From NCBI GenBank assembly GCA_944324085.1, contig CALUUX010000053.1:1-46328 (forward strand): a stretch of 46,328 bases of DNA, given 5' to 3'. Origin of the DNA: an uncultured Mailhella sp. Its GTDB lineage: Bacteria > Desulfobacterota > Desulfovibrionia > Desulfovibrionales > Desulfovibrionaceae. Under the pieces are notes generated by a model. It saw nothing but the letters and a program-made list of their open reading frames with translations, searched no databases and was not told the origin of the DNA. The position numbers and the translations under genes are program-made. Shown in pieces: positions 24,083 to 32,629 of the stretch (position 1 is its first letter; each line of letters starts with the position of its first letter).

Positions 24083-24119
24083 AAAGGGCCGCCGTCCGAA
24101 GCTCGGACGACGGCCCTTT
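24083..24119 (-). terminator. terminator of hslU, near-perfect 17-bp stem
   Basis: AAAGGGCCGCCGTCCGA (24083-24099) pairs with 24103-24119 with a single mismatch around a 3-nt loop. Reading toward lower coordinates it ends in a U tract, and it can also act on the convergent plus-strand ABC operon. Confidence 0.85.
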
Positions 24120-24166
24120 GGTCAGGAAAGACGCGCGAAGGCCCAGAGCCGGAACCGTCCTCCGGC

Positions 24167-25483
24167 TTACAGAATGAACTGCTGAAGATCGACGTCGTTT
24201 TTGACGTCGGCAAGATGTTCGTTGACGTAGGCCTTGTCGATGACCACGTGCTCGCCGGCCTTTTCCGGAGCCTCGAAGGAAATGTCGGACAGAATCTTTT
24301 CCATGATGGTGTAAAGTCTGCGCGCGCCGATGTTTTCGGTTCTGGTGTTGGTTTCCTCGGCAAAGGCCGCGATTTCGCGCAGGCCCTCTTCGGAGAAGTG
24401 CAGGGTCACGTTTTCCGTGGACAGCAACGCGTCGTATTGTTTCTGCAGGGAATTGTGCGGCTCGGTGAGTATGCGGTAGAATTCCTCGCGGCCGAGGGCC
24501 TGAAGCTCCACGCGCAGGGGAAAACGCCCCTGAAGTTCGGGGATGAGATCCGAAGGCTTGCTGAAGTGGAACGCTCCGGCCGCGATGAAGAGAATGTGAT
24601 CGGTGTGGATCATGCCGTGCTTGGTGTTGACCACGCAGCCTTCCACCACGGGCAGCAGATCGCGCTGCACGCCCTCGCGCGAGATGTCGGACGAGCGTTG
24701 CTGCGCCGCGGAACTGGCTATCTTGTCGATTTCGTCGATGAACACGATGCCGCTCTGTTCCACCCTTTCGCGGGCGATTTCCACGATGCGTTCCTCGTCG
24801 AGCATGGCGTCGCGCGCCTGCTGCGTGAGAATCTCGTAGGCGGCGCGGGTCTTCATGCGCTTTTTCCGGGTCTTGGGCGGCATGAAGCGGCTCATCATGT
24901 TCTTCATCTGACTGCCGAAGGAATTGTCCATGCCGGGCATGGCGAACATGTCCATCTGCGGGGTCTGCTCGGTGACTTCCACCTCCACCTCATGGTCGTC
25001 GAGATGGCCGAGCTTCCACAGCTTGCGCAGTTTCTCGCGCGTGGCTTCGCGGCTGGAATCCGAACCGCTGCCGGGCAGCAGCAGATCGAGCAGACGTTCC
25101 TCGGCCTGCGCTTCGGCCTTGGCCGCCACGCGCTGGCCTTCCTCGTCGCGCACGAGCTTGATGCCGATTTCCATGAGGTCGCGGATCATGGATTCCACGT
25201 CGCGGCCCACATAGCCCACTTCCGTGTACTTGGTGGCTTCCACCTTGACGAAGGGCGCGCCCGTGAGCTTGGCCAGACGGCGGGCTATTTCCGTTTTGCC
25301 CACGCCCGTGGGGCCCATGAGAATGATGTTCTTCGGCGCGATTTCGTCGCGCATGGCGGGGTCGAGCCTCTGACGGCGCCAGCGGTTGCGCACCGCCACG
25401 GCCACCATGCGTTTGGCCTGTTCCTGTCCGATGATATATTTGTCGAGCTCGGCGACGATCTGCCGGGGGGTCAGCGTATTCAT
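24167..25483 (-). CDS. hslU: HslU, ATPase subunit of the HslUV protease
   Basis: 438 residues, full length for HslU. Landmarks: [20 protein letters not shown] at the N-terminus, Walker [10 protein letters not shown] (57-65), the substrate-gripping pore motif GYVGRD (about 90-95), the variable I domain (about 110-240), Walker [11 protein letters not shown], sensor-like [12 protein letters not shown] and the C-terminal QFIL tail that in this family inserts into HslV. It unfolds proteins and feeds them into the HslV peptidase in the cytoplasm, mainly under heat or protein-folding stress. No hslV gene is found in the window. The AAGGAG site sits 6 nt before the ATG and lies beside an inverted repeat that could hide it in the mRNA. 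Confidence 0.97.
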   Translation of the reverse strand: MNTLTPRQIVAELDKYIIGQEQAKRMVAVAVRNRWRRQRLDPAMRDEIAPKNIILMGPTGVGKTEIARRLAKLTGAPFVKVEATKYTEVGYVGRDVESMIRDLMEIGIKLVRDEEGQRVAAKAEAQAEERLLDLLLPGSGSDSSREATREKLRKLWKLGHLDDHEVEVEVTEQTPQMDMFAMPGMDNSFGSQMKNMMSRFMPPKTRKKRMKTRAAYEILTQQARDAMLDEERIVEIARERVEQSGIVFIDEIDKIASSAAQQRSSDISREGVQRDLLPVVEGCVVNTKHGMIHTDHILFIAAGAFHFSKPSDLIPELQGRFPLRVELQALGREEFYRILTEPHNSLQKQYDALLSTENVTLHFSEEGLREIAAFAEETNTRTENIGARRLYTIMEKILSDISFEAPEKAGEHVVIDKAYVNEHLADVKNDVDLQQFIL

Positions 25484-25791
25484 GAGAACTCCTTTTTTTC
25501 AGAACATAGGCCCGATTCTGAAAAAGGGAAGAGCCGCGCCCGCGCTTCACGCCGAAAAAAACGCCCTCGCGCGGACTTTTCCGCACCCGGACGCCCTCCG
25601 CGCGACACGAAAAACGCGAGCCCCCGTTCCCCGGAACCCTTTCCCCTTCCGACGCGTCCCCGCGGGAGAACGACGAAACATCGTTCCAGCGACGCCCTTT
25701 CCCGCAGGACGCGGCCGCCGGCCAGGCGAAAAGCGAGCGCAAGACCGCGCGCCGTCGTGAGGCGGCTCGGAAAAACCGCCTTCGCCGAATC
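25484..25791. other. 308-bp gap upstream of hslU
   Basis: Apart from the hslU leader hairpin, I see no gene or clear signal here. Confidence 0.5.
25489..25531 (-). promoter_or_regulatory. hslU leader hairpin, candidate RNA thermometer
   Basis: In the mRNA, UUUUUCAGAA (25516-25525 complement) and UUCUGAAAAA (25495-25504 complement) are perfect 10-base arms around an 11-nt loop. Immediately 5' of the first arm is CUUCC(C), and immediately 3' of the second arm is AA plus GGAG, the Shine-Dalgarno core; CUUCC can pair with GGAG including one G-U pair, leaving a small internal loop. The folded form would bury the ribosome binding site with a weak A-U-rich stem, as in fourU-type thermometers. The structure is visible; the temperature response is inferred. 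Confidence 0.5.
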
Positions 25792-25989
25792 TCAGCTCCG
25801 TCCGGACGCGCCGTCGCCCCGCGGATCGCGGTAGGGTTTGAGCGTCGCGCCGCCGCATCCCGCGCAGCCGCCCTTTCCGGAACGCGAACAGCCGCACGAG
25901 CAGCCGCCGCCCGACAGAGAACGCCGGAATCTCCTGATCAGATACGCTCCCGCGAGAGCCAGTATGACGATGACTATGGCCGTCTGCAT
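25792..25989 (-). CDS. FeoB-associated Cys-rich membrane protein
   Basis: 65 residues from the ATG at 25989, preceded by GGAGG. The protein is a single N-terminal membrane segment (about 3-18, TAIVIVILALAGAYLI), a basic stretch (RRFRRS) and a cysteine cluster, C30-x-C32-x-C34 and C42-x2-C45, amid glycines, with a short polar tail. This is the pattern of the small FeoB-associated Cys-rich proteins that usually sit beside ferrous iron transport genes. Here no feoA or feoB is adjacent. A Fur-like box about 126 bp upstream supports an iron-related role. It lies inside a much longer meaningless open frame, so automated calling may miss or mis-start it. Confidence 0.82.
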   Translation of the reverse strand: MQTAIVIVILALAGAYLIRRFRRSLSGGGCSCGCSRSGKGGCAGCGGATLKPYRDPRGDGASGRS

Positions 25990-26114
25990 GCGCGCCTCCC
26001 GTCCGGACGCGGCCTTGCCGCCGACGTCGGACATTCGTTGACTTCGTTCCGCGCGAACGCGCGGGGGAAAAGCCGGACGAGAGCCGTTTTTCCCGGCCTT
26101 GAAGCTAACAGAAA

Positions 26115-26129
26115 TGAAAATCGTTTTCA
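26115..26129. promoter_or_regulatory. Fur-like box
   Basis: TGAAAATCGTTTTCA is a near-perfect palindrome resembling the Fur operator described for Desulfovibrio (two TGAAAAT-type half sites). It lies between the Cys-rich peptide gene (minus) and asmA (plus) and could control either. A TTGAAA -35-like box on the minus strand overlaps it. Confidence 0.55.
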
Positions 26130-26167
26130 ACTGTTTTTTCTCACGCGCTCCCGCCGCGAAGGGGGGC

Positions 26168-26194
26168 TTGCCCCGCCTGACGAATCTGTATAGT
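26168..26194 (+). promoter_or_regulatory. candidate promoter of the asmA operon
   Basis: TATAGT (26189-26194), preceded by TG, is a good -10 box; the best -35 candidate is TTGCCC (26168-26173) at a short 15-bp spacing. Confidence 0.35.
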
Positions 26195-26226
26195 GTAGAC
26201 CAATAAACCGTTGGCCGGATAATCAG

Positions 26227-28155
26227 ATGCTGCGTAAAATACTCCTTGTCCTTGTCCTTCTCGTGCTTGCCGCCGGCGGCGTTCTGTTCGCGCTCGTGGC
26301 CACCAACAGCGACATCATCATTGATAAGTTCAACGCCTACGTGGAAAACAGCACCGGCGCGCCGCTCGTGTCGCAAAAAACTCCCGAGCTCACGCTGTTC
26401 CCCAACCGGGGGCTCGAACTGGCGGCCAGCTCCTGGCAGAGTCCGGACGGCTCGCTGCGCTTCAGCTTCAGCCGCGCCTCGGTGATGATATCCTCCCACG
26501 CGCTGCTCACGGGCAAGTTCAGCATCAAGAATTTCTCCGTCGACGACCTCGACCTCACCATGAAGCTCAAAAAGCCGGTCGCGGAATACCTCGACGGCAT
26601 CCCCGCCAGCGTGGAGCATCGGCGCGACTTCGACGATCTCATCCAGACCATTCTGCACGCGCTGCGCATCGCGCCAGACAACATCAGCGTGAATCGCGGC
26701 CGCGTGTGCCTCATCCAGCCCGACGGTTCCACCGTCACCTTCGCCCCCCTCACGCTGACGGCCACCAACGTCCATCCCGGCACGCCCACCAAGTTCAACC
26801 TCATGACGGACATCGAAGGTTCGGCCCCCGCGTTCCACGCCGGCGTGGAACTGCGCTGTTCCGCCCTGCTCAACAAGGAAAAGGCCTCCTTCGCCATCGA
26901 AAAGGCCATGCTCACCCCCGGCAACGGCGTGGCCTTCCGCGAATACCTGAACCTTTCCGGCGAACTGGAATACGATTTCGACAGCGACGCCCTCACCCTT
27001 CCGCAGCTGCGCTTCCAGGGGCCCGACCTTTCCGCCACGGCCTCGGGCAGCGTGGATTCCCTGGCGCGCATGTACAGCAATCCGGCGCAGGGCGCGGCCT
27101 CCCTCAAGGTGGAAATCGAAGGCGACCCGCAGCGCGTCAGCGCCATTCTTCATCACCCCCTCCCCTTCGCCGACCACGACATCTTCAGCGACTGTTCCCT
27201 GTCCGCGGAAATGCGCTGGGCCAACGGCCGCATGACCATGAGCAACGTGCAGGGCAATGCCGACGACCTCACCTTCAGCGGCAACCTCGTCGTCTCGCCC
27301 ACGCCCTTCGTCATCACCGGCGATCTCAAGCTGGGCGACCTCGACATCGACGACTACCGCAGCGACGGCCCCGGCGGCGCGCCCAAAAAGCTGGAAAACC
27401 GCGACTTCACCCGCTGGCCCCGCGTAAACCTTCAGCTTTCCGCCGAACACGTGCGCTGGAACCGCGTGCATCTGGAAAACATGTCCGCCCGCCTCGTGGG
27501 ACAGAACGGTTCCTACGAATTCAACCCGCTCTCGGGCATTCTCGCCGGAAGCCCGGTCATCGCGTCCATGAAAACCGTCATGCTGCCCACGACGCCGCTT
27601 TCCTCCCGCCTGTCCGTGAACTTCAGCGTGCCCCAGGCCAACCTCGACGACATTTCCCAGGCCGTGGCGCAGCGGCCGCTGCTCACGGGCGCCGGCTCCA
27701 TCAACGCCTCGCTCTCGTTCACCACGTCGCGCGGGCTGCCCTCGCTGAACGGCAAGGGCAGTCTCACCTCCTCGCAGGTGGAAACGGCGTTCAGCATTCT
27801 GCCGCCCACCATTCCCTTCGCCGGCAGTCTCTCCTCCGCCAAACGCTTCGACAGGCTTTTCCTTTCCTTCGCGGTGAAGAACGGACAGCTCACGGTGGAC
27901 AAACTTTCCATGGAAGCCCCGCGCCTCGCCCTCAACGGCTCCGGCCAGATCAACCTCGTCGACAAAACCGTCGACGCCTCGGGCTCCATACAGATGCCCG
28001 GCAGCGCGGCCCTGCCCGTGCGCCTGGAAGGCGAACTGCCCACCCCGAGCTACTCCCTCGCGAACGGCGGCAATCGAACCCTTTCCTCCAAAGCCATAGA
28101 TCTGGATCTTGACCTGCCCCGGCAACTGCGCGACATTCTGGGTCCGCAACGCTGA
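26227..28155 (+). CDS. AsmA-family protein
   Basis: 642 residues. One N-terminal membrane anchor (about 4-25, KILLVLVLLVLAAGGVLFALV) is followed by a large periplasmic region made of repeated beta-strand segments. The N-terminal AsmA core is seen in LVSQKTPELTLFPNRGLELAASSW and FSIKNFSVDDLDLTMKL; the C-terminal AsmA-like part has NGKGSLTSSQVETAFSILP and MEAPRLALNGSGQINLVDKTVDASGSI. Members of this family are thought to bridge the inner and outer membranes and take part in phospholipid or outer-membrane protein assembly. The next gene follows after 17 bp, so it heads a short operon with a small membrane protein and a YbaK-type deacylase. Confidence 0.88.
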   Translation: MLRKILLVLVLLVLAAGGVLFALVATNSDIIIDKFNAYVENSTGAPLVSQKTPELTLFPNRGLELAASSWQSPDGSLRFSFSRASVMISSHALLTGKFSIKNFSVDDLDLTMKLKKPVAEYLDGIPASVEHRRDFDDLIQTILHALRIAPDNISVNRGRVCLIQPDGSTVTFAPLTLTATNVHPGTPTKFNLMTDIEGSAPAFHAGVELRCSALLNKEKASFAIEKAMLTPGNGVAFREYLNLSGELEYDFDSDALTLPQLRFQGPDLSATASGSVDSLARMYSNPAQGAASLKVEIEGDPQRVSAILHHPLPFADHDIFSDCSLSAEMRWANGRMTMSNVQGNADDLTFSGNLVVSPTPFVITGDLKLGDLDIDDYRSDGPGGAPKKLENRDFTRWPRVNLQLSAEHVRWNRVHLENMSARLVGQNGSYEFNPLSGILAGSPVIASMKTVMLPTTPLSSRLSVNFSVPQANLDDISQAVAQRPLLTGAGSINASLSFTTSRGLPSLNGKGSLTSSQVETAFSILPPTIPFAGSLSSAKRFDRLFLSFAVKNGQLTVDKLSMEAPRLALNGSGQINLVDKTVDASGSIQMPGSAALPVRLEGELPTPSYSLANGGNRTLSSKAIDLDLDLPRQLRDILGPQR

Positions 28156-28172
28156 CCCTTCAAGGAGAAACC

Positions 28173-28604
28173 ATGGCCATACCATCCCGAAAGGCGGGCG
28201 CGGGCAAACGCGCCGCCGAACTCTTCACGGCCTCCGGCGGTCAGAACGACCCCCGTTCCAACGTCATCCGCCGGCTCTACCGCGGAGAGTTCTCGCTCAC
28301 CGTGACCTTCTGGATCTTCTTCGTGTCCGTGCCGCTGGTGGGACATCTCGTCTTCAGCCGCCTCATTCTGCCCGCGCTCGATCCGCGCGCCTGGTACGGT
28401 TCCACGGCGTTCTTCGTCTGGCCGCTGCTGACCCTGCTTTACGCCTTCCTGACCTGCGTGGGCCTGTGGCGCAGCCGCGCGCGTTTTTCCGGCAATCCTC
28501 TGTGGCCCAATCTGGCGGGACTCGCCGCCCTGCTCGGAGCCGTCGGCGCGGTGGCCTACGCCGTCATGATCGCGGCCTCGTGGTTCCTGATTTCCCAGTC
28601 GTGA
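28173..28604 (+). CDS. small membrane protein of unknown function
   Basis: 143 residues with AAGGAGAAACC before the ATG. The first 40 residues are polar and basic. Three to four membrane segments follow: about 43-63, 75-95 and 113-138, joined by short loops containing the RSRARFSGNPLWPN sequence. I do not recognise a family. It sits 17 bp after the AsmA gene and 7 bp before the YbaK-type gene, so it is translated from the same transcript, and its location suggests an inner-membrane partner or an unrelated passenger gene. Confidence 0.8.
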   Translation: MAIPSRKAGAGKRAAELFTASGGQNDPRSNVIRRLYRGEFSLTVTFWIFFVSVPLVGHLVFSRLILPALDPRAWYGSTAFFVWPLLTLLYAFLTCVGLWRSRARFSGNPLWPNLAGLAALLGAVGAVAYAVMIAASWFLISQS

Positions 28605-28611
28605 GGTTCCC

Positions 28612-29085
28612 ATGTCTCTGGAAAAAGCCAAAGCCCATCTGCGCCGCTGGGGCAAGGACCGCGACGTGAAGGAACACGAACTCTCCAGCGCCACCGTGGA
28701 GCTGGCCGCCCTGGCCCTCGGCGCGGAACCCTGCCGCATCGCCAAAACGCTGGCCTTTCTCAACGGCGAACGCACCATACTCCTCGTGGCCGCGGGCGAC
28801 GCCCGGGTGGACAGCTCGCGCTTCAAAAAAGCCTTCGGCGTCAAAAAGGTGAAAATGGTGCCCCCCGAAGACGTGGAACGCCGCACCGGTCACGCCGTGG
28901 GCGGCGTGTGCCCCTTCGGCGCGCCCCCGGAAACCGACGTGTTTCTCGACGAATCCCTGCGCCGCTTCCGCACCGTGTTTCCCGCCTGCGGCAGTTCCAA
29001 CAGCAGCGTGGAGCTTACCCTCCCCGAACTGGAGGCCTGCTCCGAAGCCCGGGGCTGGGTGGACGTGTGCGGCGGCTGGAAATGA
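28612..29085 (+). CDS. YbaK/EbsC-type aminoacyl-tRNA deacylase
   Basis: 157 residues with GAGG upstream, 7 bp after the previous gene. The YbaK/ProX fold is recognisable from KTLAFLNGERTILLVAAGDARVD (about 44-66), the lysine-rich FKKAFGVKKVKMV and the glycine loop GHAVGGVCPFGAP (about 93-105). Relatives hydrolyse mischarged aminoacyl-tRNAs (Cys-tRNA-Pro, Ala-tRNA-Pro and similar) in trans; this is the EbsC-like branch, where the substrate is less certain. It acts in the cytoplasm as a translation quality-control enzyme. It is the last gene of the AsmA operon; the next gene has its own promoter. Confidence 0.9.
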   Translation: MSLEKAKAHLRRWGKDRDVKEHELSSATVELAALALGAEPCRIAKTLAFLNGERTILLVAAGDARVDSSRFKKAFGVKKVKMVPPEDVERRTGHAVGGVCPFGAPPETDVFLDESLRRFRTVFPACGSSNSSVELTLPELEACSEARGWVDVCGGWK

Positions 29086-29114
29086 CGCTCCGCTTTCTTT
29101 CCGCGCCGAACCTC

Positions 29115-29142
29115 TTGACAAAGCGTGGGAAGACGTCATAGT
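29115..29142 (+). promoter_or_regulatory. sigma70-type promoter of the small secreted protein gene
   Basis: A perfect TTGACA (29115-29120) is followed after 16 bp by CATAGT (29137-29142). A start near 29150 would leave a very short leader to the ATG at 29168. Confidence 0.6.
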
Positions 29143-29167
29143 CAAGCTATCGACCCAAGGTTGAACC

Positions 29168-29581
29168 ATGATGAAAGACACGACGAACAGCGTTTCTCTC
29201 TGCGTCAGGATCATGCTCCTGATGATCTGTTGCGTCCTTCTCATGCCCGCCAGAGGTCAGGCCAACGACAAAAAGGAAACCGAGAGCTTCCGCCTCGTCT
29301 CCTTCACCATGGCCGTCAGCGGGATCAGCAATCCCGTTTCCCAGCTCAAGACCTTCTCGGATTCCGACGGGTCTCCCCTCCGTTCTCCGGGCAAACGTCC
29401 GCAGAACGCCTCCTCCGGCCTCGACGGAGGCCACGCTCCGGCCGCGCTTCCGGCCGCTCCCGTTCTGCCCGACTTCTTCCTCTGCGCGCAGGAACACTTC
29501 GAAGTGCCCGCCTGCCCGCCGGAATCGCACGGGCTCATCCACTGGTTCTCCCTCGCCCCACCCTCCGCGACGAACGTCTGA
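29168..29581 (+). CDS. small secreted or membrane-anchored protein, unknown
   Basis: 137 residues. Support for a real gene: a good promoter just upstream, AAGG 7 nt before the ATG, and an N-terminus with a hydrophobic stretch (VRIMLLMICCVLLMPARGQA, about 13-32) that looks like a signal peptide. The remainder is polar, rich in Pro, Ser and Gly, with three cysteines near the C-terminus (LCAQEHFEVPACPP). I recognise no family. It is followed by a stable hairpin and then secD. It could be a species-specific exported protein; chance cannot be excluded because the composition of the middle part resembles background. Confidence 0.5.
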   Translation: MMKDTTNSVSLCVRIMLLMICCVLLMPARGQANDKKETESFRLVSFTMAVSGISNPVSQLKTFSDSDGSPLRSPGKRPQNASSGLDGGHAPAALPAAPVLPDFFLCAQEHFEVPACPPESHGLIHWFSLAPPSATNV

Positions 29582-29595
29582 TTGCGTCCTGTGTC

Positions 29596-29622
29596 CCTGT
29601 TCCGCCTTCGGCGTTGAACAGG
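29596..29622 (+). terminator. hairpin after the small secreted protein gene
   Basis: CCTGTTC and CGCC (29596-29606) pair with GGCG and GAACAGG (29610-29622) around a TTC loop with a 2-nt bulge. There is no U tract, so it may be a transcript-end stabiliser or a pause site rather than a classic terminator. Confidence 0.45.
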
Positions 29623-29812
29623 CGTCTCATGTGCATATACGTTCCGAGCGTTCTTTCCGACGCGTCCCGCCCCTGAGGTTTTGCGGACGCGGAGCTTCCG
29701 CCGTTCCCCTGGGGAAGGCGCGAGCTTCGCGCGGCAAAGACGCGTCCGCGGCGTCGCCGACCTTCGTCATCGTCGGTCTCGCCCGCCGTTCCGCGCTCCG
29801 CGAGGATTTTTC

Positions 29813-31483
29813 ATGCGTGCTCTGCGCTGGCGCATCTGCGTCACCGTTCTGGCGGCCCTGATCTGCGCCGTCTGCCTGTCCGTCAATATTTCGCCGCGCT
29901 TTGCGGAGCCGTGGCTGCCCGATCCCATACGCCTCGGGCTCGATCTGCGCGGAGGCGTGCATCTCACGCTCGGCGCCGACATTGATCAGGCCGTTTCCCA
30001 ATCTTTGTCTCTTCTGGGGCAGGATATCCGTTCCAGCGCCAACGATGCGGGAATAAGGACCCGCCACCTCCGTCACGCCGACGGTCGAACGCTGGAATTC
30101 GTGCCGCTCAAACACGAGGGAATCGAACAACTCTCCAACCTGCTGCGCGACCGATTCGGACAGATGGCAGTCGGGTCTGCTATCTCGTCCGGATCCGGGG
30201 AAAAACTCCTTGTTTCCTTCCGCCCTGAATGGGAAAAACAACTCCGCGAACGCATCATGGATCAAACCGTCCGCACGCTTCGCGGCCGCATCGACGCCTT
30301 CGGCGTGGCGGAACCCGACATCCGCCGCCAGGGCGACGATCAGATTCAGATCCAGCTGCCGGGCGTCACCGACACCGCCCGCGCCCTTCAGCTCATCGGC
30401 CGCACGGCGCAGCTCACCTTCCACCGCGTGCGCCACGACGCCGCCCCCGGTTCCCCCACGCCTCCCGGCGCGGCCTGGTATCCCGCGGCGCAGGGATCGC
30501 GTTCCGGCGGTTCCGACCTTCTCCTCGACAGGACTCCCCTGCTCTCCGGGCAGGACATCGTGGACGCCAGACCCGCCTTCGACGAACGCAATCAGCCTTG
30601 CGTGTCCATCCAGTTCAGCGCGCGGGGAGCGCGTCAGTTCGAACGCGTCACCGAAGAGCTGCTGCATGAACAGTTCGCCATCGTGCTCGACGGCGAAGTG
30701 CAGAGCGCGCCCGTCATCCAGCAGAAAATCAGCGGCGGCAAGGCGAGCATCACGGGTTCGTTCACCACGGAAGAAGCTCAGGATCTCGCCGTGGTGCTGC
30801 GTTCCGGCTCGCTTCCGGCCAAGGTCTCCGTGCTGGAAGAACGCTCCGTGGGCCCCTCCCTCGGCGAAGATTCCATACGCGCGGGCCTGACCGCCGGCGC
30901 GGTCGGGGCTCTGGGCGTCATGCTCGTCATGCAGGTCTGCTACGGCCTCGCCGGACTGCTCGCCAACGCCATGCTGGTGTTTACCGTCAGCCTGCTTTTC
31001 GCCGGACTCGGCCTGTTCGGCGCCACGCTCACACTGCCCGGCATCGCGGGCGTGGTGCTCACCATCGGCATGTCCGTGGACGCCAACGTGCTCATTTTCG
31101 AGCGCGTGCGCGAAGAAACGCGCAAGGGGCTTTCTCCGGCCAACGCCGTGGACGCGGGCTTCCGCGAGGCGCAAAGCTCCATTCTCGACTCCAACCTCAC
31201 CACCCTGCTCACCGCGGCCGTGCTCTATCAGTTCGGCACCGGCCCCGTGCGCGGATTCGCCGTCACGCTCGCGCTGGGCATTCTGGCTTCCATGTTCACC
31301 GCCGTTTTCGCGTCCCGCCTGATCTTCGATCTGTGGGTGCGCTGGAACGGAGCCGTCAACTGCGGCCTCGTTCCCCCTATCGCCGGGGCCTCACACAACC
31401 CCGTCGCCCGCGTTTCTTCGGGAAAAGAACGCGGGTTTGTCTCGGGCGATCCGGGTTTCTCTCCACCGGATCGCCCACGCTGA
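29813..31483 (+). CDS. secD: SecD-like protein export membrane protein
   Basis: 556 residues from the ATG at 29813, chosen for GAGGA upstream and the start of the first membrane helix (RICVTVLAALICAVCLSV). The first periplasmic segment begins with GLDLRGGVHLTLGADID, a SecD hallmark; IDAFGVAEPDIRRQGDDQI and the periplasmic base follow, then five C-terminal membrane helices with TAGAVGALGVMLVM and the conserved MSVDANVLIFERVREE. SecD works with SecF and YajC to pull proteins through the SecYEG channel using the proton gradient. Here no secF follows and no yajC precedes; the next gene is a regulator. The C-terminal tail after the last helix (about 35 residues) is polar. It may be a second, orphan SecD. 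Confidence 0.9.
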   Translation: MRALRWRICVTVLAALICAVCLSVNISPRFAEPWLPDPIRLGLDLRGGVHLTLGADIDQAVSQSLSLLGQDIRSSANDAGIRTRHLRHADGRTLEFVPLKHEGIEQLSNLLRDRFGQMAVGSAISSGSGEKLLVSFRPEWEKQLRERIMDQTVRTLRGRIDAFGVAEPDIRRQGDDQIQIQLPGVTDTARALQLIGRTAQLTFHRVRHDAAPGSPTPPGAAWYPAAQGSRSGGSDLLLDRTPLLSGQDIVDARPAFDERNQPCVSIQFSARGARQFERVTEELLHEQFAIVLDGEVQSAPVIQQKISGGKASITGSFTTEEAQDLAVVLRSGSLPAKVSVLEERSVGPSLGEDSIRAGLTAGAVGALGVMLVMQVCYGLAGLLANAMLVFTVSLLFAGLGLFGATLTLPGIAGVVLTIGMSVDANVLIFERVREETRKGLSPANAVDAGFREAQSSILDSNLTTLLTAAVLYQFGTGPVRGFAVTLALGILASMFTAVFASRLIFDLWVRWNGAVNCGLVPPIAGASHNPVARVSSGKERGFVSGDPGFSPPDRPR

Positions 31484-31545
31484 ACGTTCGGGCGCGCCTC
31501 GCGCTTTTCACCGTCACTGCCCGCTAAAACTACGGGAGGAAACCC

Positions 31546-31953
31546 ATGGATGATTATCTGAAACAGGCCATTGAACTCGTCAAGGCGCAGTCTTCCGTCC
31601 GCGTCATGCAGGAAGAGGAAATGGTGGCCATGATCCGCACGCTGGCCTCCAGCCTGAAGGAACTGGAATCCGGCGTCGCGCCCGAAGAAGAGGAGGACGC
31701 GCCCCAGATCGAGCCCTCCAAATCCATCAAGGAAAAAAGCATCACCTGCCTGGAATGCGGCAAGTCCTTCAAGCTCATCACCAAGAAGCATCTGGCGCAG
31801 CACGGCCTCGACGCGGATTCCTACCGCAGAAAATGGGGTCTCAAAAGCGACGCCCCTCTGGTCTGCAAGAGCATCCAGCGCGTGCGCCGGAAAAAAATGA
31901 AGGACATGCGCCTCTGGGAAAAGCGTCACGCCGCCGCCGAAAACGCGGAATAA
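31546..31953 (+). CDS. MucR/Ros-family zinc-finger transcriptional regulator
   Basis: 135 residues with GGGAGG before the ATG. The N-terminal 60 residues are helical with an acidic stretch (PEEEEDAP). The MucR core is at about 66-100: CLECGKSFKLITKKHLAQHGLDADSYRRKWGL, with the Cys-x2-Cys pair (C66, C69) and histidines (His79, His83) forming a single prokaryotic zinc finger. The C-terminus is basic. MucR proteins bind AT-rich DNA and act as global silencers or regulators; in Desulfovibrionaceae several small paralogues are common. It lies 62 bp after secD and probably has its own role rather than a secretion function. Confidence 0.93.
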   Translation: MDDYLKQAIELVKAQSSVRVMQEEEMVAMIRTLASSLKELESGVAPEEEEDAPQIEPSKSIKEKSITCLECGKSFKLITKKHLAQHGLDADSYRRKWGLKSDAPLVCKSIQRVRRKKMKDMRLWEKRHAAAENAE

Positions 31954-32323
31954 TCGCCGCCTGTCCGGCGTTTCCCCTCGCCCCCTGCGCCTCGTTTCTC
32001 CGCCGCGGACCTCCGTTCGCGGCCGGAGCGAGGCTTTTTCGCGTCCCCGCCGGGCCGCGCCGAAGAAAAAAGACCGATCCGGTCTGCTTCCCGGAAACGC
32101 GCAAGGAACGACGCCCCGTCTCCCGCGGCCCCCAAAGGCCGCCTCATGGGAAAGGTCGCGCCCCTCGATCGGAGTACCCGGCCGCCTGCCGCGCGCCGAA
32201 CGTGACGCCCGCGCTCGCGCGCGTTCCCGTCCCTCGTCCGCGGCGCGGAAGAAACGCGGGACAAAAAAAAGCCCTCGCCCGACAAGGGGGCAAGGGCCGA
32301 TCCGCGATCGAAAACGCCGACGC
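31954..32323. other. 370-bp convergent intergenic region
   Basis: No gene recognised; it separates the MucR-like gene from a convergent small gene and contains only the terminator at 32263-32297. Confidence 0.55.
32263..32297 (-). terminator. terminator of the 101-residue hypothetical gene
   Basis: GCCCTCGCCC (32271-32280) pairs with the GGGCAAGGGC arm (32288-32297). On the minus strand the stem is followed by eight U residues. Confidence 0.8.
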
Positions 32324-32629
32324 TCAGACCTTCATCACCATCACGCGGGGCGAAGCCTGACTCAGCGGCGCGGGGAACGCGTCGTCCGCGTTCTTGCCGA
32401 ACGGCTCCCACGCGGGACGCGACGCCAGCCTCCGCTGCATTTCCATGAGCACGGCGCGCTCGTACACATGCGCCGTCTGCGCGCTGCCGCCGTGCCCTTC
32501 AATGGCGGCCACGGCGAACTGCGTCTGTTCCCAGAGGCTCATGAGTTCCTCATCGGGCAGAAGCTGAAGCTCGGCCAGCGCGGACGATTCGCCCACTTCG
32601 GACGGGGTGGCGGAAAGAAAAGGAACCAT
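32324..32629 (-). CDS. hypothetical protein
   Basis: 101 residues from the ATG at 32629, chosen because GGAGA lies 9 nt upstream; longer readings add only arginine-rich background. The protein is soluble, mostly helical in appearance, with an acidic centre (LLPDEELMSLWEQTQFAVAA) and a Met- and Arg-rich helix (YERAVLMEMQRRLASRP), ending in VMVMKV. I recognise no domain. The good ribosome binding site and a strong U-tract terminator right after the stop codon support it as a real gene. Confidence 0.7.
   Translation of the reverse strand: MVPFLSATPSEVGESSALAELQLLPDEELMSLWEQTQFAVAAIEGHGGSAQTAHVYERAVLMEMQRRLASRPAWEPFGKNADDAFPAPLSQASPRVMVMKV

Noticed and set aside
25990..28185. Very long minus-strand open frame antisense to asmA
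   Set aside because: It is the third-position GC shadow of the AsmA gene, whose plus-strand reading shows a signal anchor and family motifs. Only the final 65 codons, read from their own ATG at 25989, form a real gene.
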